A stretch of DNA of 64,000 bases from Thermocatellispora tengchongensis (GTDB lineage Bacteria; Actinomycetota; Actinomycetes; Streptosporangiales; Streptosporangiaceae). The stretch covers positions 93,602 through 157,601 of the forward strand of contig NZ_JACHGN010000009.1 in assembly GCF_014202315.1 (NCBI RefSeq). The letters are read 5' to 3'. This document shows positions 43,924 to 53,048 of the stretch, one piece after another. The notes below the pieces were generated by a model. That model was not told the DNA's origin, ran no database searches, and saw only the letters and a list, made by a program, of their open reading frames with translations. Made by a program: the position numbers and the translations under genes. Each line of letters starts with the position of its first letter. Position 1 is the first letter of the stretch.

Positions 43924-46005
43924 ATGCGATCCTTACCCGCGACCACCGAAAGCGGCCGGCCGGCGATCAGTGCCATGAGCCGGATCACGACCGTGGCGCA
44001 GCTCGAAGCGATCATCGGACGCCCTCCGGCGATGGTGATGATGAAGGAACTCGCGGAGCTGGACGACGCCGGCCGGCGCATGCTCGCCATCGCGCCGCTC
44101 GCCGGGTTCGGCTACCGCGACGACGAGGGGCGGCCCCGGACGACGGTGGTCGGCGGAAAGCCCGGCTTCGCCGAGGTCGAATCGCCGGCACGGATCGCTT
44201 TCGCCACCGACGTGGACGCGTCGGGCCCGGTCTCCTTCGTCTTCCTGCTGCCCGGCGTCGGCGAGACGCTCCGGGTGAACGGCTCGGTCGCCGAGCGATC
44301 CCCCGGCCGGATCGTCGTCGCCGTCAGCCAGGTCTACATCCACTGCGCGCGTGCGATTCTCCGGTCCCGGCTGTGGGACCCGGTCGTTCCGGCGGCGCCC
44401 GTTCCCGCCGTCGCCGACGGGCCGCTGTCCGCCCCGGGCGTCGCCGGCTTCCTGGCGGCCACGCCGTTCCTGATCGTGTCCTCCTGGGACCGCGACGGCG
44501 GCAGCGACACGAGCCCGCGCGGTGACGTGCCCGGCTTCGTCCGCGTGATCGACGGCCACACGCTGGTCATCCCGGACCGGCGCGGCAACAAGCGCGCGGA
44601 CACCTCCCGCAACCTGCTCGCCGACGACAGGATCTCCGTGGCGATGCTGGTTCCCGGCCGTACCGACGTGCTGCACGTGAGCGGCACCGCCGTGATCACG
44701 GACGACGCGAGCCTGCTGGCGGACATGGCGCAGGGCGCCGCCGTCCCGCAGGCCGCGCTCATCATCACCGTGGAGCGGGCCGAACTGCGGCGCAACCAGG
44801 CCGTCGCCGCCGCGAACGTCTGGGATCGCGGCAACCGCGTCGATGCGGCCACGCTCGCGGAGCTGATGGCGCTGACCACACGGCAACTCGGGGTGAAGAA
44901 GCCGGCGCTGCGCCGCCTGTCCGGTGCGCTGGCCGTGTTCTCCCGGCTGATCCGGCGAGTCATGGACGCCACCTACCGCCGCGCGCTCGAAAAGGAAGGC
45001 TACGGCCTCGCGACCGGCACCCGCCTCGGGCGGCCGGTACGGGTGATCGACGTGATCCGGGAGACGCCCGACGCGGTCACGCTGGTGCTCTCGGGAGCCG
45101 ACACCGGGTTCGCGCCCGGCCAGTTCTACACGCTCATCATGGACATCGAAGGGCGCACCTTCCGGCGCGCCTACTCGGCCACCTCCGTCCCCGGCACGGA
45201 TCGGCTCGCGCTGACCGTCAAGCGGGACGGGCTGTGCTCCACCTATCTCAACGACCACGCCCGCGTCGGCACCGAGATGCGCGTCCTCGGGCCGTCCGGC
45301 GACTTCCGCGTGGCGGACCCCGCGGCGGCCGGCGCCGAGTACGTCCTGATCGGGGCCGGCAGCGGCATCACCCCGCTCATGAGCATCATCCGTACGGTGC
45401 TCGCCGCCTCGCCCGACGCCACGATCACCCTGATCTACGGCAACCGCACCGAGGCCGACATCATCTTCGCCGGCGAACTCACGGCACTGCGCGACGCCCA
45501 TCCCGGCCGTCTCACGGTCCACCACGTGCTGTCTCGTCCCGGCCCGGGGTGGACCGGCCGCACCGGCCGGATCGGCCCCGATCACCTGATCTACTTAGAG
45601 CGCGCCCACTACTACATCTGCGGGCCGGCGACCATGCCGGCCGCCGTCCGCGAGGCTCTCACCGGCCTCGGCGTCTCCTCCGACCGGCTGCACGAGGAGC
45701 GGTTCACCAGCGTGCCCGCGGCCGATCCGGAGGCGGCCGATTCGGAGCAGGCCGTTCGGACGATGACGGTGGACAACGTCGGTGAGGTGGTGGTCGGCGC
45801 CGGTCAGACCATGCTCGACGCGGGCCTCGCCGCGGGCGTGCCGATGCCCTATTCGTGCACCGTCGGCAGTTGTGGCGAATGCCGGGTCCGGCTCCTCCGC
45901 GGCGAGGTGCGGGGCATCGTCGAGGACGGCGGCGTCCTGACCTGCGTCTCCTACCCGCTGACCGACACCGCCGTCGCGATCACACCGGCGGAACCCGGGG
46001 ACTGA
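43924..46005 (+). CDS. Fusion: FMN split-barrel / ferredoxin-NADP reductase / [2Fe-2S] ferredoxin
   Basis: A 693-residue electron-transfer fusion. Residues ~35-330 are a pyridoxamine-oxidase-like FMN split barrel (VPGFVRVIDGHTLVIPDRRG, RADTSRNLLADDRISVAML). A helical linker (about 330-365) follows. Residues ~370-590 are a reductase: FAD motif RRAYSATSVP (about 414), NAD motif IGAGSGITPLMS (about 477) and YICGPATMPAAV. Residues ~605-690 are a plant-type ferredoxin with PYSCTVGSCGECRVRLL and VLTC, the four cluster cysteines. NAD(P)H electrons would pass FAD to 2Fe-2S to the FMN domain or a partner. The substrate is unknown. An ATG at 43975 is an alternative start. Confidence 0.9.
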   Translation: MRSLPATTESGRPAISAMSRITTVAQLEAIIGRPPAMVMMKELAELDDAGRRMLAIAPLAGFGYRDDEGRPRTTVVGGKPGFAEVESPARIAFATDVDASGPVSFVFLLPGVGETLRVNGSVAERSPGRIVVAVSQVYIHCARAILRSRLWDPVVPAAPVPAVADGPLSAPGVAGFLAATPFLIVSSWDRDGGSDTSPRGDVPGFVRVIDGHTLVIPDRRGNKRADTSRNLLADDRISVAMLVPGRTDVLHVSGTAVITDDASLLADMAQGAAVPQAALIITVERAELRRNQAVAAANVWDRGNRVDAATLAELMALTTRQLGVKKPALRRLSGALAVFSRLIRRVMDATYRRALEKEGYGLATGTRLGRPVRVIDVIRETPDAVTLVLSGADTGFAPGQFYTLIMDIEGRTFRRAYSATSVPGTDRLALTVKRDGLCSTYLNDHARVGTEMRVLGPSGDFRVADPAAAGAEYVLIGAGSGITPLMSIIRTVLAASPDATITLIYGNRTEADIIFAGELTALRDAHPGRLTVHHVLSRPGPGWTGRTGRIGPDHLIYLERAHYYICGPATMPAAVREALTGLGVSSDRLHEERFTSVPAADPEAADSEQAVRTMTVDNVGEVVVGAGQTMLDAGLAAGVPMPYSCTVGSCGECRVRLLRGEVRGIVEDGGVLTCVSYPLTDTAVAITPAEPGD

Positions 46006-46041
46006 GAGCGCCGGGGACGCCGTGCCGATCCAGGATGCGGC

Positions 46042-46809
46042 CTACGGGGCGGAGGGGCCATCGCCCGGCAGGGGGACCGGCTCCTCTATGGTCAGGCTCA
46101 CGTGCGGGGCCGTGGCGGTGAGCAGGGCGTGTTTGGGGAGGCCGAGTTCGCTGAGTTCCTTGGCCACGGGGTGGTTGCCGAGGCGGATCAGCGCGCCCCC
46201 TGGGCGGGTGCGCAGGGTGCGCAGGGTCATGGTCCACGGGGTGCGGTGCAGGCGGCCGTCGCGGTGCGCGTAGGCGTCGAGGGCGATCTCGGCGGTGCGG
46301 GGCGGGAGCGCGAGCGGGACGCCGGGCTTGAGCAGCAGGTCCAGGACGGTACGCCCGTCCTTGCGCACCAGGCACCGCTTGTACGGTGACGACAGCCGCA
46401 GGTCGATCTCGGCGAGTTCCTTGGGCAGGCCCCAGATGCCGCGGCCGGCCTCCAGGGTGAAGGTCTGGTCCACCGGGAGCCAGTGCACGAACAGGGCGGT
46501 GCCGGCGCGGCGGACGTCGGTCAGGCCCGAGAGCAGGCCGCGCGGGGGAGGGGCCGGGGAGCCGGGCGGGCGCACCATGAAGGCGACGCCGAACTCGTGG
46601 TAGGCGCCGAGGTCGGAGTCGGCGTACGAGACGAACAGCAGGGCGCACAGGGCCTTGCCGGGGAGCGCTTCGGTGACGTCGAGGCCGGAGTAGGCGATCA
46701 CCGCTCGGGCGGCGTCGGCGCGGACGAGCCATGTGGCGCAGCAGGCGGTCGCGTCGCGGACGCGGACCGGCGTGGCGATCTCGCGTCCCTGGATCAGATG
46801 CCGTCCCAT
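46042..46809 (-). CDS. Acetoacetate decarboxylase-family protein
   Basis: A 255-residue member of the ADC family. The Schiff-base lysine region is WGLPKELAEIDL (about 128-139), with EFGVAFMVRP before it and a beta-rich frame throughout. Many actinobacterial members are not true decarboxylases but act on related keto or unsaturated substrates. Convergent with the flavin fusion gene (36 bases between stops). The ATG at 46809 has no strong ribosome-binding site. Confidence 0.82.
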   Translation of the reverse strand: MGRHLIQGREIATPVRVRDATACCATWLVRADAARAVIAYSGLDVTEALPGKALCALLFVSYADSDLGAYHEFGVAFMVRPPGSPAPPPRGLLSGLTDVRRAGTALFVHWLPVDQTFTLEAGRGIWGLPKELAEIDLRLSSPYKRCLVRKDGRTVLDLLLKPGVPLALPPRTAEIALDAYAHRDGRLHRTPWTMTLRTLRTRPGGALIRLGNHPVAKELSELGLPKHALLTATAPHVSLTIEEPVPLPGDGPSAP

Positions 46810-46881
46810 GGCTCAAGTAGACCAATCGCGGGGGCGCCGCGTCACGGGCTTGGGGCAAGGCGCGCCGCGTGGCGTGCCGGT

Positions 46882-48012
46882 TCAGGCCGCCAGGACGCGG
46901 TGGTGCGGGCGGGGACGGGTGGTGTGCGGGGCCGCGGCCCAGGCTTCGAGCTGGGTGACGAAGTCGGGGGCGTGGTCGGGCCAGTGGTAGCGCTTGCGGG
47001 CCTCGGCGTGGCCGCGGGCCCCCATGGCGACCCGGAGCTCCCGGTTCTCCTTGAGGTGCAGCACCGCCGCCACGGCCGCGTCCACATCGCCGTAGGGCAC
47101 CACGCTGCCGCAGCCGACCGTGCCGACCATGGACGCCGCCATGGGCAGCGGCGTGGTGATGACCGGGACGCCGCGGGCCATGTACTCGATGACCTTGGTG
47201 GGCAGCGACTGGCGGTAGTTGGGCACGTCGTGCAGGAGCGAGAGCCCGGCCAGCGCGCCCTCGGCCATCCGCAACGCGTGCCGGTTGGGGACGTAGCCGA
47301 ACCAGTCGAGCAGCCCCTCGCGCTGCGCGTCGCGGAGCACGGGGCGGATCGCCGGGTCGGCGGCCCCGACCAGGTCCAGCCGTACGCCGTGCGGGCGGAG
47401 CCTGCGGGCCAGCTCCACCAGCTCGCCGGCGCCGCGCGCCTCGGACAGGTGGCCGACGTAGATCACCCGGTCCTCGCCGGGCGGGGCGGGCGGCTGGTCC
47501 GGGACGTAGGTGGTGTTGCGGACCACCGGGTGCGTACGCGTGAACCGCGCCTGGTAGGCGTCCTCCGCCAGGATCAGGTGCAGGCGGCGCTCGGCCCGCG
47601 CCTCAAGGCGGCGTACGAGCGGCGGCAGCGCGCGGCGCAGCGCCTCGGGCAGGTAGCCCTTGACCGACAGCGCCCCGGCGGTGTCCTCGTGCACGTCCCA
47701 GACCGTCGGCGGCCGGTGGCGGGCCGAGGGCAGCGCCAGCAGCAGCTCGATGTCGTGCACGATGAGGAGGTCGGCGTCGCGGGAGCCGCGCCGCAGGGCC
47801 TTCCTGGCGGCTCTCAGGGCCTTCCTGCGCCGTACGCCCACGGCGCGCGGCACGTCGATCGGCCGTACGTCGTGCGCGGGCGTGACGTTGCAGTGGGTGA
47901 ACGGGGCGACGTACGTCACCTCGTGCCCGGCCGCGAGCAGCGCCCGGATCTGCCGGTGCATGATCCGGGCGTCCTCGGGATGGTGGACCACGGTCCCGAC
48001 GCATACCCTCAT
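46882..48012 (-). CDS. GT4-type glycosyltransferase
   Basis: A 376-residue GT-B glycosyltransferase. The N-domain starts MRVCVGTVVHHPEDARIMHRQ. The C-domain carries VIYVGHLSEARGAGELVELA, the acceptor/donor-site LDWFGYVPNRHALRMAEGA and VPNYRQSLPTKVIEYMARG, the EX7E region in degenerate form. No signal or TM segment; it acts at the inner membrane face. Probably adds a sugar to a lipid-linked envelope glycan. Confidence 0.87.
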   Translation of the reverse strand: MRVCVGTVVHHPEDARIMHRQIRALLAAGHEVTYVAPFTHCNVTPAHDVRPIDVPRAVGVRRRKALRAARKALRRGSRDADLLIVHDIELLLALPSARHRPPTVWDVHEDTAGALSVKGYLPEALRRALPPLVRRLEARAERRLHLILAEDAYQARFTRTHPVVRNTTYVPDQPPAPPGEDRVIYVGHLSEARGAGELVELARRLRPHGVRLDLVGAADPAIRPVLRDAQREGLLDWFGYVPNRHALRMAEGALAGLSLLHDVPNYRQSLPTKVIEYMARGVPVITTPLPMAASMVGTVGCGSVVPYGDVDAAVAAVLHLKENRELRVAMGARGHAEARKRYHWPDHAPDFVTQLEAWAAAPHTTRPRPHHRVLAA

Positions 48013-48029
48013 GCCAAAATGCTGAGTGC

Positions 48030-48072
48030 TTATCCCGTCATATCCGGATGCCTTACGTGAATGACGGGGTAA
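48030..48072. promoter_or_regulatory. Inverted repeat between acyltransferase and GT4 genes
   Basis: TTATCCCGTCAT (48030-48041) and ATGACGGGGTAA (48061-48072) match at 11 of 12 pairs; the loop contains a second perfect palindrome, ATCCGGAT (48042-48049). It lies 18 bases upstream of the GT4 start and about 30 bases past the acyltransferase stop. It could be a terminator for one or an operator for the other. Confidence 0.45.
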
Positions 48073-48100
48073 CTGCGCCTTAACATCCCGGCGGAGATCC

Positions 48101-50068
48101 TTATTTGGACGTTCGGCGATACAGCCAGGTCAGCCGGGGTTCCAGGGCCCATTTGAAGATCGTGCGGGTCTCGGGCAGGCACAACACGATCGCCAGCGCG
48201 AAACAGCTCGTCATGATCGCCAGCGCGCCCAGCGGGCCGTACAGCCAGGGGACGCTGAGCCAGCCCATCTCCTTGGCGATCAGCACCGGGATGCCGTGCA
48301 GCAGGTACGCGTACAGCGTGCGGGTGCCGAGGTCGGAGAACCAGGTCTCGCCGCGCGGCACCAGGGCGAGCACGGCCGCGGTCATCACGAGCGCCCCCAC
48401 GAGCAGCGCGGCCCGGGTGCCGAGCCCGACGTACCAGCTCATGTCCATCTTGGCGTAGCTGTTCTTGAAGTACAGCGGCGCCAGCTTCGCCCCGGTGTGC
48501 GCGATGTAGATGGCCACCCCGGCCGCGCCGATCAGCACGAACACCGCCGCGATCTTCACCCAGAGGCGGTTGAGGTGGTCGAAGTGCTCCGGTTTGAGCA
48601 GCAGGCCGAGGACGTAGAACGGGAGCAGGCCGAAGAACCGGTCGATGCTGAAATCGCCGGATATCTCGGAGAATCCGGCCACCAAATAGATGATCACCGC
48701 GATGAGGAGCGGCTGTTTCATCCGCGTCCACACCGGCGTGGAGATCCGCCACAGCACCAGCGCCAGCAGATACCAGTTCAGCCAGGCCGGGTCGATGATG
48801 GTCAGGCTCCACTTCTGCCCCAGCGCGACGCGGAGCAGCGCGTAGCCGACCTCCACCACCACGAACGGGATCAGCAGGGTGTCGACCAGCTTGTTGATCT
48901 TGGCGTTGGAGTGCCAGAAGTTGCGGCTCAGATAGCCGCTGATCAGCACGAACGCCGGCATGTGGAAGCTGTAGATGAAGATGTACGCGCTGCGCGCGGA
49001 GTCGGCCTCCAGCGTGGGCACCAGCGAGTGGCCCGCCACGACCAGCGCGATCAGGATGAACTTGACGTTGTCGAGGTAGGGGTCGCGGCGCTTCTTGGCC
49101 GGGGGAGCCGCGGCCTCCTCGCGCGGCCCGCCCTCGGCGTCTTCGGGGGGCGCCTCCCGTACGGCGGTCGCGGCCCGCTGCACGCCCGGCACGGGCCCGC
49201 CCGGGTCGGTCGCGCTCAGGTCGAGCGGCCGGGCGGCGGGAGCGAGTCCGGGCTCGCGGGGGTCGCCCTGGAACGCACGCGGGGCCGCGGGCCCGCCCGG
49301 ATCGGTCGGGTAGCCGTCGGTGGGCCGGCCGCGCCGCCGCCCGGCGCCGCTTCCCGGAGCGGGGACGTCGGCGGGGACCCCGCCGAGGGCACCGCCTGGG
49401 GCACCGCCTGGGACACCGCCTGGGACACTGCCGGGCGCACCGCCTGCAACGCTGCCCGGGGCGCCGCCTGAGGCCATGCCAGGGGCGCCGCCTGAGGCCA
49501 TGCCAGGGGCGCCGCCTGAGGCCATGCCAGGGATGCCGCCTGAGGCTCTGTCAGGGGCGCTGCCGAAGGTGCCGTCGGGGGTGTTGTCGGGGGCGCTCGA
49601 CTCGTCCCAGGCGGGGGTGCGCGTGTCGCTCCACGTGGGCGCGGCGTCCCAGCCGGACCCGCGCGGCGGGGCGGAGTCCCAGTTGGGCGGCGCCGGGTCG
49701 GGCCCCCGGTCGGGCTCCTTCCAGAAGGAGAACGACTCGCCCTGCGTGTCGCGCGGCTCGGCGGGCGCGGCGGGGGCCGTGGGCCACGGGGTCTCGCCCG
49801 TGGCCGTGCGCCGGTCGCGGATGAAGCCGGGGTACTCGGGGGCGGGCTCGTGAGGCGCGTCGGGGGCCGGGCGGGACGAGGCGCGCTCGTAGGGCATGCC
49901 GCGCCGGGCCGGCCGTGGCATGCCGTCGTGAGCGTCGTCGTCCGTCCAGGGGCGCGGCGGGGAGGGCGCCCCGGTGGCCTGCGCGTCGGCGGGACCCTCG
50001 GGGCGGGCGCTGGTCGCGCCGTCGCTCCGCGAGCCCGGAACCTGGAAGGAGGATCGGGTGTCACTCAC
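48101..50068 (-). CDS. Membrane acyltransferase (acyltransferase-3) with long low-complexity N-terminus
   Basis: Residues ~330-655 are an acyltransferase-3 domain of about ten helices: RDPYLDNVKFILIALVVAGHS with the catalytic-type His in AGHS, YSFHMPAFVLISGYLSRNF, and later TRTLYAYLLHGIPVLI. It would O-acetylate or otherwise acylate an exported glycan. Residues 1-330 are unstructured, Pro/Gly/Ala-rich, with collagen-like repeats GGAPGMAS (about 175-235) and no known domain; they would be cytoplasmic. The GTG start lies after GTTCCCCC without a clear ribosome-binding site, so the tail could be shorter. The repeats are 24-bp units in DNA (about 49463-49558). Confidence 0.83.
   Translation of the reverse strand: MSDTRSSFQVPGSRSDGATSARPEGPADAQATGAPSPPRPWTDDDAHDGMPRPARRGMPYERASSRPAPDAPHEPAPEYPGFIRDRRTATGETPWPTAPAAPAEPRDTQGESFSFWKEPDRGPDPAPPNWDSAPPRGSGWDAAPTWSDTRTPAWDESSAPDNTPDGTFGSAPDRASGGIPGMASGGAPGMASGGAPGMASGGAPGSVAGGAPGSVPGGVPGGAPGGALGGVPADVPAPGSGAGRRRGRPTDGYPTDPGGPAAPRAFQGDPREPGLAPAARPLDLSATDPGGPVPGVQRAATAVREAPPEDAEGGPREEAAAPPAKKRRDPYLDNVKFILIALVVAGHSLVPTLEADSARSAYIFIYSFHMPAFVLISGYLSRNFWHSNAKINKLVDTLLIPFVVVEVGYALLRVALGQKWSLTIIDPAWLNWYLLALVLWRISTPVWTRMKQPLLIAVIIYLVAGFSEISGDFSIDRFFGLLPFYVLGLLLKPEHFDHLNRLWVKIAAVFVLIGAAGVAIYIAHTGAKLAPLYFKNSYAKMDMSWYVGLGTRAALLVGALVMTAAVLALVPRGETWFSDLGTRTLYAYLLHGIPVLIAKEMGWLSVPWLYGPLGALAIMTSCFALAIVLCLPETRTIFKWALEPRLTWLYRRTSK
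49463..49558. repeat. 24-bp in-frame tandem repeats in the acyltransferase gene
   Basis: Three near-identical 24-bp units containing GCCTGAGGCCATGCCAGGGG and a degenerate fourth encode repeated SGGAPGMA. Further degenerate GGxPG codons extend left to about 49380. Confidence 0.8.
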
Positions 50069-50510
50069 GGGGGAACGCTCGGCTATCTATCGGAGACTGG
50101 GGGTGGCCGGACACGGGAGCCGAGACGCCGCGGGGGACGGCCCGGCGACTCGGGCTGGCTCCCTCGCCGACCCACCTACCCTAACGGCCCGGCGATCGGA
50201 TGTCGCGGCCCAGCCGGAAGAAACCGTTCACCCGAAGGTCATTGTCAGCTTTCCTCCAGCGATCACCGAACCGGCCGCCCCGGCCTGGTCACAGCGGGAT
50301 GCGGGCGAGGTCCCAGAGCATCGGCCGGGTCGCGCAGGCGCCGCCCCGGCTCCCGACAGGAGGCCGCAGTGATACGACGGAGCCGTGATCCCCGGCCGTG
50401 CCGGAACGACCGGCCGACCGGGGCCCAAGTGTGCTGCGGTCGCACGGCGCGAGGCGTGCCGGACGGCGCCGCCCCGAGTCAGTGGGTGCCGGATCGGGGC
50501 GGCGCGGGGG
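50069..50510. other. Gene-free gap between LCP and acyltransferase genes
   Basis: No gene recognised. It must hold the acyltransferase promoter; TAGGGT on the minus strand near 50175 is the only -10-like hexamer noticed. Plus-strand frames here are arginine-rich artefacts. Confidence 0.45.
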
Positions 50511-52751
50511 TCACTGGCAGGGGTTGGTCTTGGCGTCCACGACGTTGTCCTTGAGGCTGTCGGGGATCTTGACCGGGGCCTTCACGCCCTCCCAGTCGGC
50601 GCCGATGACGAGCTGGATGACCGGGGTCTGGGCCGTGCCCGCGGTTCCGGCGGAGGCGGCCGGGGTCGGGGTGGCGGCGCCGTCGGCGGGCTCGGGGACG
50701 TACGGCTCGACCGTGCTGGGCTTGATCTTCCCGGCGGCCGGGGTGACCTTGTTCAGCAGCTTGGCCGCGACGGGGGCGGCGTAGTCGGCGCCGTTGGCCG
50801 CGTTGCGGGCGTACAGCAGCTTGGTCTGCGGCTGGTCGGCCCCGGCGAGCGGCGCGTTGCCGACGTGGGTGACATTGAAGCCCTGCGCGACCAGCGCCTC
50901 GGCCACGGTCTTGGCCCGGCCGGGGACGCTGGTGCCGTTGAGCACCTGGATGCGCACGTCGCCGGGCTTGATCGCGGGCTTGGCCGAGGTCGTGCCGCTG
51001 GGCGAGGGCGTGGCGGTGGGCTGGATCTCGACGTCGCTGCGGATGCGGTTGAACAGGTCGTCGGCGTCGGGCTGCTTCCAGATCACCCGGTTCTTGTCAT
51101 CGGGGTGGGGGCCCCAGGGGACGGTGATGAACTTGACGCCGCTGGCGGTCAGCGCGCGGGCGCTCTGGGCGATCTGGACGAGCGTCTCGGTGTTGTTGGC
51201 GAGTTCGCTGTCCATCGTGACCGAGGAGGCCGCCGCGTTGATGAACGACAGCAGCCTGGCCGGGTTGGTGAGCAGGTCGCTGCTCGTGGCCTTCTTCACG
51301 ACCTGCGACAGGAAGACCTGCTGCCGCTTGATCCGCTGGATGTCGCTGCCGTCGCCGTAGTTGCGCAGCCGGACGTAGCCCAGCGCGGCCTCGCCCTTGA
51401 GGACCTGCCATCCGGCCGGGAGGGTCAGCTTGGCCTTCTTGTCGTTGACCGCGGTGCGCAGGCAGACCCGGATGCCGCCCAGCGCGTCGACGATGTTCTT
51501 GAAGCCGGTGAAGTCGACCTCGACGAAGTGGTCGATGCGGATCTTGGTCAGGGTCTCCAGGGTCTTGATCGTGCAGGCGATGCCGCCCTCGTTGTACGCC
51601 GCGTTGATCATCTCGGTGCGCGGGGCGAGCTGGGTGCCGTTCTCGGCCTGGCACGCGGGGATCTGCACCACCGAGTCACGCGGGAAGCTGATCAGCGTCG
51701 CGTTGTCGCGGTTGGGCGAGATGTGCATCAGGATGATGGTGTCGGTGCGCTTGCCGGCGTTGAGCATCTTCTGGCCGTACTTGAGGTTGTCGCCCTCGCG
51801 CGTGTCGGAGCCCACCAGCAGCACGTTGAGCGCGCCGGTCGAGTTGACCGGGCGGTCCTTGCCCAGCTTGGCGTTGATGTCCTCGGTGCGGATGTTGCTG
51901 AGCGTGCTGCGGTAGAGGGTGTAGCCGGTGAGCGTGGCCGCGACCATGACGGCGGTCATCACGATGCTGCCCCAGGCCAGCATCTTCATCCGCTTGCCGC
52001 CGCCCCCCTGGGCGTCCTTGCGCCGGTGTCCGCGGCCCGGCGGCTCGTCGAACGGCGGCTCGCCGCTCGGGTGGGTCGGCGGCGAGGAGGTGCGCTGGGC
52101 GGGCTGCGGGCCGGTGCGCGGCCCGGCGGGCATGGCGGTGCGGCCCTGGGGACCGGTGGTCGCGGTGGGCGTGGCCGTGCGGCCCTGCGGCTGGGTGGGC
52201 ACGCCGGTACGGCCCTGCGCCGGCTGCGGGCCCGTGCGCGGGCCGCGCTGCGGCCCCGGCTGCCCGCCGGGGTGGGGGCCCGCAGGGGGGCCGGGCCGAG
52301 GGCCGCCCGGCTGCGTGGCGGGCGGTGCGGCCGTACGGGCGCGCCTGCCCCCGCCGCGTGGCCGCTCGTCGCGGGCCTGCTCGTAGTGGGCCTGCTCGTA
52401 GTGGGCCTGTTCGTGGCGGGCCCCGTTGTCGGGGAAGCCCCGGCCCTCGTGCGGGCGCACGTCCTCGTAGCCCGGCTCGGCGCCGCGTACGCCCCTGCGC
52501 CCGCGTCCGGCCGGCGCGGCATGGCCGCCGTCGGCGTACCCGTTGCCGGCGTATCCGTTGCCGTTATGGCCGTTCTGGCCGCTGTGGCCGTTCTGAGCGC
52601 TGTGGCCGTTCTGGCCGTTGGGCGGCGGGCCGTAGCCCGCGCCGGGGGGCTCCTCGGGGGGCAGGCCGCGGCGCCGTCCGGCGCGGCGGCCGGGTTCGGC
52701 CGGGTATGCCCCCGGCTCCTGCACCGAGCCGAGGTGCCTGCGCTCGCTCAT
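50511..52751 (-). CDS. LCP-family glycopolymer transferase with long disordered cytoplasmic tail
   Basis: A 746-residue LytR-CpsA-Psr protein. Residues 1-255 are a disordered, charged and repeat-rich cytoplasmic part (NGHSAQNGHSGQNGH; HYEQAHYEQ; Pro/Arg/Gly region). One TM follows (about 262-283), then the LCP domain (about 310-480) with LNVLLVGSDTREG, GKRTDTIILMHIS, ISFPRDSVV, INAAYNEGG and LGYVRLRNYGDGSDIQRIKRQ. The C-terminal LytR_C domain starts near DVRIQVLNGTSVPGRAK. A cysteine pair (ACQAENG; GIACTIK) is seen in the LCP part. A second LCP gene in the window suggests more than one wall-linked polymer. Confidence 0.93.
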   Translation of the reverse strand: MSERRHLGSVQEPGAYPAEPGRRAGRRRGLPPEEPPGAGYGPPPNGQNGHSAQNGHSGQNGHNGNGYAGNGYADGGHAAPAGRGRRGVRGAEPGYEDVRPHEGRGFPDNGARHEQAHYEQAHYEQARDERPRGGGRRARTAAPPATQPGGPRPGPPAGPHPGGQPGPQRGPRTGPQPAQGRTGVPTQPQGRTATPTATTGPQGRTAMPAGPRTGPQPAQRTSSPPTHPSGEPPFDEPPGRGHRRKDAQGGGGKRMKMLAWGSIVMTAVMVAATLTGYTLYRSTLSNIRTEDINAKLGKDRPVNSTGALNVLLVGSDTREGDNLKYGQKMLNAGKRTDTIILMHISPNRDNATLISFPRDSVVQIPACQAENGTQLAPRTEMINAAYNEGGIACTIKTLETLTKIRIDHFVEVDFTGFKNIVDALGGIRVCLRTAVNDKKAKLTLPAGWQVLKGEAALGYVRLRNYGDGSDIQRIKRQQVFLSQVVKKATSSDLLTNPARLLSFINAAASSVTMDSELANNTETLVQIAQSARALTASGVKFITVPWGPHPDDKNRVIWKQPDADDLFNRIRSDVEIQPTATPSPSGTTSAKPAIKPGDVRIQVLNGTSVPGRAKTVAEALVAQGFNVTHVGNAPLAGADQPQTKLLYARNAANGADYAAPVAAKLLNKVTPAAGKIKPSTVEPYVPEPADGAATPTPAASAGTAGTAQTPVIQLVIGADWEGVKAPVKIPDSLKDNVVDAKTNPCQ

Positions 52752-52943
52752 GCGGCCCCCTTGGCGCGGCGCGCGGGTGAGCGCCCGAAAAGCCTGTCGT
52801 ATCCCTCGCTACGCTCGCTCACGGGCCCCTTCCCTGCTCGCCCGGGGTCCGCCCGCACTCGCGAACGCCACGTGCCAGTTCGGTCGGTCATCGCGTCAAG
52901 AAGATTAGGTCAACCACTTGTTCCGGGCGCCGCGATCGGGGGA

Positions 52944-52956
52944 ATCAAGTCTTGAT
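52944..52956. promoter_or_regulatory. Palindrome ATCAAG-T-CTTGAT upstream of the second LCP gene
   Basis: A perfect 6-bp inverted repeat with a one-base centre, about 195 bases before the LCP ATG, in a relatively AT-rich gap (52752-53048) otherwise without genes. Possible regulator site. Confidence 0.35.
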
Positions 52957-53048
52957 CGCCGTCACTCCAGTCACGATGATCCGGCTGCTAAGCATACTCA
53001 GATGCTGACATTTCGTGGAATGTTCACGATGTCTCTTTTACGAGTTGT

